From: Beta vulgaris subsp. vulgaris
Taxonomy: Eukaryota; Streptophyta; Magnoliopsida; Caryophyllales; Amaranthaceae
Direction of reading: 5' to 3'
Assembly (NCBI RefSeq): GCF_026745355.1
Contig: NC_079208.1
Location: forward strand, 58,080,892-58,144,891
Length of the DNA: 64,000 nucleotides
Below the pieces are notes generated by a model. That model ran no database searches. It saw nothing but the letters and a program-made list of their open reading frames with translations, and was not told the DNA's origin. How positions within the stretch are numbered: position 1 is the first letter of the stretch; each line of letters opens with the position of its first letter. Of this stretch, positions 58,871-64,000 are shown in pieces. The translations under genes were made by a program, and so were the position numbers.

Positions 58871-60297
58871 TGACAGGCTAAAGTCGTATCACCTTATCAA
58901 AAGTAATCCTAAGTCCTCTAACAAATAGTAGTCAGGGAAGTAGGGTCGAATCCACAGAGAAACAGTGTTCTTTTCCTAATTGTCAGTCAAATCTAGAGTA
59001 TAGGAACGAGTGTTTGTGATAATTATACTAAACTAAACTATAACTATATCAAGAATTATCAATAATAAAAAGTCTAGGGCATAGGTTCACCAATGATCAA
59101 TATTTCGGGATGAAACACTAAAATCAACAATTAATAATGCAGTTAAACAGATTGATTCGCTCTCTCAAGTCTAAATCAAGCATAGAACGATATTAACAGG
59201 CTCTCGCAATTTATTAACACCAATTCTACCTATTGAAACTAGCCTTAATATCAAGTTTATACCTCTCGGCGCATAACCTAATATTGCAACACTATAACAA
59301 TCAAATCTGGCCAAATTGGATTGAATAGACATAAAAACATTCAATAGGAATCAACATGCATCAATAAAAATCAATACTTTAATTAAACATCCCTTCCTAA
59401 TTGATCATGGATCCCCCTAAACCCTAGAAATAGACTACTCAATCATAATTGGGGAAAACATATTCAAATTAAATAAGCAAACATGAATTAATATAAAGGA
59501 TTGAATAGGAATAAGAAGAGAAGAGAAATAATACCAATTGTAGAACCAATCTTGCAAAAATCAAAGCTTCTATTGAAAATTCAATGTAAATGGAGAAAAA
59601 GCAAAACTAGGGTTCTTCAATAATTGAGAGAAAAAGAAAAATAATCTTTAATGAATTAATGACGGGCAAAACAAAATAGAAAATAAGATAGGAAATAAAT
59701 ATTTCCCTTGAGTCTTTATACCTTTCTATTTCCTAAAACAACTAGAAAAATAGAGTCAATTCGTCAAAAGATAAAGCCTTATTCGACTAGGAAACCCGGA
59801 ATAATCCGCGGCCGCGGATTTTCGGGCTGCAAAACAGCGTCAACTTGCAAAGACCATATCTCCCAAACTAGAAGTCGTATCGGGGCGTGTAATATACCGT
59901 TGGAAAGCTCTTCAAGTCTAGTTTCCAACCCCACTGGAATCACGAATTCCGATCTCTGGATAATAAGTTATGATCAAAAGAGTGCACATGACTCAATTTC
60001 CATACTTCTTTTAATACGTTTCCGCTATGTTTGAGTTGCAATCCGACTTGAAGATGCCCTTTGGACTTCTCATTTGACTTAGCTCCTTCCTAGATGCTTC
60101 TCATGCTTAAGCTTATCCAATAATACTCCAATTGTGTTCTCAATACCTGAAAACTATCAAAAACACCGAAAACACACACAAGAGTAATATCTCTCAACTT
60201 AAGTACTATGTGCAATTATGGACTAATAATGCAACTAAATGATCCTAAAATGCAACCTAAATGCATCATGAAATGCCTATATTAATATGACTCATCA
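58871..60297 (-). repeat. 5' LTR of the retrotransposon (right on plus strand)
   Basis: Almost identical to 51851-53281. Differences are clustered, for example near 58980-59050, 59465-59500 and 60170-60230, and include several single-base indels. The palindrome CCGCGGCCGCGG recurs at 59806-59817. The open frame at 59708-60034 on plus is a chance frame. Confidence 0.92.
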
Positions 60298-60302
60298 CCT
60301 AC
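60298..60302. repeat. Target-site duplication, right copy (CCTAC)
   Basis: Matches 51846-51850. Confidence 0.9.
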
Positions 60303-60365
60303 ATGCATCCCACGACATTCGGTACACAGGTCTCGGGGACGTCTAAAACCATGACTTATAGCCTT
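60303..60365. repeat. End of the satellite array after the insertion
   Basis: ATGCATCCCACGACATTCGG and the following ACACAGGTC...GGGGACGTCTAAAACC are the next part of a satellite monomer. The match stops at about 60365, which ends the array. Confidence 0.85.
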
Positions 60366-60573
60366 AAAAAAAATACTGACGTTTGATTGTCTTAAATTTA
60401 TAATAAATTTATACATTTTGAAAAATATATTAATTGCTTATATTAGAAAACATAATCTTAAAATTCAATATCATAAATGAAAAATTAAAAATTCTTTCAA
60501 ACATAACTACGTCTATCTAGTCGGTAAAATAATTTTATTATTGATGGTGAGTGAATTTCATCATATATTATTA

Positions 60574-60939
60574 CTCCCTCCGTCCCATAATATAGTGCTT
60601 ACTTCTCATTTTTCGGGAATTAAGGATAATGGAATGAGTGGTAGGATTTCCAAAAAAAAAAAATTTAATAAAGTGCTTTTTTGATACTTTTGTATTGAAA
60701 CTAGTTATTTATTTTCTTTTTTCTTTAAATAAAATCAAAAGGTAATAAATGTTCCTTGGAATGGTGTAAAACAATAAATGGGGTCACATGTTTTGAGAGA
60801 AAAGTAGGGGTATTTTTGAAAATTTGTGTAGAAATTAAGGATAATTTAGTCCAAATAAATTGACAAAAAAGAAAATAGGCACAATATTTTTGGGACACCA
60901 AAAAAGGAATGTAAACACTATATTATGGGACGAAGGGAG
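60574..60939. mobile_element. Stowaway-like MITE, ATAATATAGTG family
   Basis: The left end CTCCCTCCGTCCCATAATAT continues AGTGCTT. The reversed right end is CTCCCTTCGTCCCATAATAT, continuing AGTGTTT. TA lies on both sides (60572-60573 and 60940-60941). This is the best-preserved member of its family in the window. Confidence 0.85.
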
Positions 60940-61953
60940 TAACATTAATTTCTATTAATAGTAGGTAATATCCCTTCTTTTTGTAGCCTCTCTAGAAAGA
61001 AATAAAAGGAGTATCATCCGTTGGTCCATAAATCCTAAAGTTAGGATTAACAAAGCAATCATAAAATCTCAAACAAAAAAATCCATAAGATGTTCCACAA
61101 AATTTACGGCTTTTGGTGCCAAACTTAACGCATTAATTTAGGAGAAATTTTTGTCGGGCAATTAAAGACAAATTAGATGTCGGCTATGCATGTCAACCAA
61201 GTGTAGGCGTCCCATGAGTGTCTCTTAAGTGTTAACTCTTGATTGGAACCATTTCCATGTGTGAGCCAAGCCAACGTGGTGTGCGTTGTATGGCTGTCTG
61301 GCTGGCGGCTGAGCTAGCTAGCCTTCGTTTGTGCCATTGGATTAAATTCGAAATTAACTCAAATCTCCCGTCAAAAAAGAAATTAACTCAAATCTAGTTG
61401 TAGAGATGGTGATGCTCAATTCAATCTTACCTTTTCTACATTTGTTAATTTAGGAGTGACATTTTTTATGAATTATGTTATATGTAAATAGTGTATACTC
61501 TTTACATTTCTTTTTTTAATTTACTCACTTCATTTTGGGGGAGAACGAAGAAGGAAGTAGAAAAGTATGAGAGAGACATTGAAAAGGTGGAGAGATAAAT
61601 TGAAAAGTGAGAGTAAGAAACAAAAGAGTGGGTTAAAATATTAAAAAGTAAATGACCTGAATGGAAAAAGAGGAGAAAGTAGATAGAAAGAAAAGTAGAA
61701 AACCCTTTGACAGATCAATAAATAAAATTCAAGCAATTACAATTGCACACTACTCTTTTGTTGCTTTATTGGCCACGAAAGAAGAGTTAGGAGAAGTTTT
61801 GGTGCTATTTCATTTAAGTGCTGTTTATTCTTTTTGGCAGGCAATTAAGCATACAAATGTATTGGATACTTGACGCTTAATTGTGAGTGTGTTATGAACT
61901 TATGATAAGCTAGAGATAACTTAACACAATTTACATGCTTCATTCATTTTAAA

Positions 61954-62152
61954 ATAAGCGAAACACTTTCTTTAAAAAACGCTCACATAAAATAACAGAG
62001 ATAGTATTGTTTAAAATGCGGATTATGATTTTTAGATCAATTGGGACAAATAATAAGCGAAACACTTTCCTTAAAAACGCTCACATAAAATAACGGAGAT
62101 ATAATATCTTTAGAATACAGATTATGATTTTTAGATCAATTGGGACAAATAA
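61954..62152 (+). repeat. 99-bp tandem duplication
   Basis: Two head-to-tail copies start ATAAGCGAAACACTTTC (61954 and 62053) and end with GATCAATTGGGACAAATA. They differ at several bases and so are older than the 29.7-kb duplication. Confidence 0.8.
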
Positions 62153-64000
62153 TTTTTTTTAAAAATCTAATCTACCTGCGGAATCTGCACGTATTTATGT
62201 ACTTGTTGAACTCAGGTCAAATAGATGGTCCTTGGTTGATTCCTTAATTGGTTGACTCTCACCGAACTTCTAGGTCACCAACATTTTTAATGTTGCAAAT
62301 ACTACTACTACTATTAATTAATTGATACTCATACATAGCTAAATACACTAGTAATAGTGTAGTACTCTAGTTTCGCTAAACATGTGTGCCAGTTGCAAAA
62401 ACAATATTAAGAATAGTACTTTCAATATCAAGATCAATATGTTGAACTTTCAACTTTCGTTACACTTCAACTTCAAGAAGCATTAGTTTCGTAAATCAAA
62501 ATATTATGGAATAAGCTATATACATCCCTTAGCAATGCTAAGGGCTGTATATAAGAAGTTAAATAATTGAATAAGTTACATTCATTGATCATTTATTACA
62601 TCGGTTGATGTAAAAAAAATTCCATAAATTCACAACTTATTTCCATTTTGAGTAGTGTATTTATGTCTTATATGCAACTCTAAAAGCTGCATATAGCATA
62701 ATCCAAATATTATATATAGATGCATAAATTAGAAAAGGAAAAAGAAGGTACGTAGTGCATCTTTTTCATTTGCTGTATAGTATCATCAGTATGTCCTTCA
62801 TTGTGAGATAAACGTTAACAAATACTTATTAGGTTATCTAATATGCCTTATCAGTTATTCTAATAGTAAAAGTTGATATGATTTATCCCAACAATAAAAA
62901 CTAAAACTCTGAAATTGAAAATAGTGGATTTGATTTTAAATGACTACATAGTAATATATAGTTGTTTCATGATTGTACTTTATCAAAATTAGTTGTATAT
63001 TGATATTATTGAAGGCGTGATTTCTTTTTACCGTTCTTCTTGTATATGATTATGTGCAGTGGCTAGTGTGTTAAGCATGACCTAACATTAGTATATGTGA
63101 CTGTACGTGGATGTCATTCTAATAATGTTAGTAAATTCTTATGAGGGTGATAGTCAAGACTTGAAATCATATTTTGTTTATATTACTTGTTTTATTTATT
63201 GCTCTCTAAAGCAAAATTATTTACATGTGAATTGTTACTATAATTTTTTTTTATAAACACAATAAAAATGATTGTATTAGGCAAAGAAATTAGAGCCTTA
63301 ATAGTTTGACAAATTGGGTAGTAGACAACTAGTATAATTGAATAAAATCAATTGTAGTCAAGTTTAATTTTGACTAAAAAACTAAAAAAAAATCAAGAAA
63401 CATATTTTATTAGTTTCTTTCATGTCAAAGGAACAACCCTAAAATCAACCTAATTGACAAAATGCAATACAAAACAAACTCTTCATTATTTATAAATTAT
63501 GCTATAGTGATTAATGATGCCAAATTGAGTTGTTTTTTTCCTTCCAAATTTTGTATTTCAATATGTTGGCAATCAAACACTTGTAACTTGGTGCATGCAC
63601 ACATGTACCCTAGTAGTTGAGAATTGAAAAATTGAAGGAACATGCAATTTCTTCTTGTGGTGAGGACTGAGGATACCAGTCTATGTAGTAAACTTATTAA
63701 AGCTTAAAAAGGGACAAATCAAGATCATATGTGAAATTTGGTCCCAAATATCCTAACTCACATATAATGAGAAGGAAGAAATTTTAGTCAAAAATAAATG
63801 CATGATTGACTTTTGTGCGTGGCTCTTATGAAAATGAAATGCTAGTACGTATACCTAGTTGTTCAGATAATGATATAAAAAAATTGTTATACACTGAACT
63901 GAGTTGACTTTTAGACGCAAACTTCTGCATTTTTTTGTGGTTCTTGTGGATACATTAGTCAATTGCAAGATATATGAACATAAAAATATTAGTAATACAA

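Larger units (their letters stand above)
51851..60297 (-). mobile_element. Non-autonomous Athila-like LTR retrotransposon (gag-protease only)
   Basis: It is 8447 bp, flanked by CCTAC duplications and inserted into the satellite. LTRs of 1431 and 1427 bp start TG and end CA on the element's strand. The order on the minus strand is 5' LTR (60297-58871), tRNA-Asp primer site, gag with a CCHC knuckle, aspartic protease, about 2.9 kb of non-coding DNA including a GC-rich cluster, polypurine tract, then 3' LTR. No reverse transcriptase, RNase H or integrase motif was found, so the element depends on another for movement. The tRNA-Asp primer site and gag type resemble the Athila group of Ty3/Gypsy. 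LTRs differ at roughly two dozen places by eye (~98% identity), so insertion is fairly recent and later than the satellite array. Confidence 0.9.
60366..64000. other. Intergenic AT-rich DNA to window end
   Basis: No gene recognised. A MITE and a tandem duplication are listed separately. The segment 61513-61690 is the inverse of the MITE interior at 43730-43990. The 70-codon frame at 61661-61873 overlaps that repeat and has no domain. Confidence 0.45.

Overview
This 64 kb window is plant nuclear DNA. It is AT-rich, has intron-split genes with GT-AG borders, and carries Stowaway-, Tourist-, MULE- and SINE-type elements plus a Ty3/Gypsy-type LTR element primed by plant tRNA-Asp. The gene families (alpha-expansin, XS/XH-domain RNA-directed DNA methylation factor, class VII receptor-like cytoplasmic kinases) indicate a flowering plant, most likely a eudicot. 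A member of the Caryophyllales is my guess only, with low confidence.

Layout: 1-18.5 kb is gene-poor and rich in transposon debris: a fold-back MULE-like element (704-1681), a nested inverted-repeat element (3708-4856), several tRNA-derived SINEs, a Stowaway element inside a local duplication that preserves its own empty site (9121-9597), and RNase H fragments of retroelement origin. From 18.6 to 42 kb lie four protein genes: an alpha-expansin (+, 18591-21946, 3 exons), an FDM/IDN2-type XS-XH protein (-, 27338-24652, 6 coding exons), a PCRK/PBL19-type receptor-like cytoplasmic kinase (+, 30782-35324, 4 exons, first intron apparently GC-AG) and an APK1/PBL9-type receptor-like cytoplasmic kinase (-, 41831-38690, 6 exons). 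The two kinases are convergent and belong to different subfamilies, so they are not a recent tandem pair.

From 42.2 to 47.7 kb there is intergenic DNA with more MITEs, including a second terminal-inverted-repeat element with a C-rich/G-rich core (42821-43702). From 47.7 to 51.85 kb there is a ~313-bp tandem satellite whose monomers appear to form a four-unit higher-order repeat (~1254 bp). This array is cut by an 8.45-kb LTR retrotransposon on the minus strand (51851-60297, LTRs ~1.43 kb, 5-bp target duplication CCTAC). The element has remnants of gag and protease but no reverse transcriptase or integrase. The satellite resumes for ~63 bp and ends near 60365. The last 3.6 kb hold a MITE, a tandem duplication and unremarkable AT-rich DNA.

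The genes do not form a pathway. They act in wall loosening (expansin), small-RNA-guided DNA methylation (XS-XH protein) and receptor-proximal signalling (both kinases). The most unusual structures are the structured satellite with its nested gag-protease-only retroelement, the two C/G-skewed inverted-repeat elements, and the GC-AG intron. I found no CRISPR, rRNA or intact tRNA gene, and no convincing wholly new protein system.
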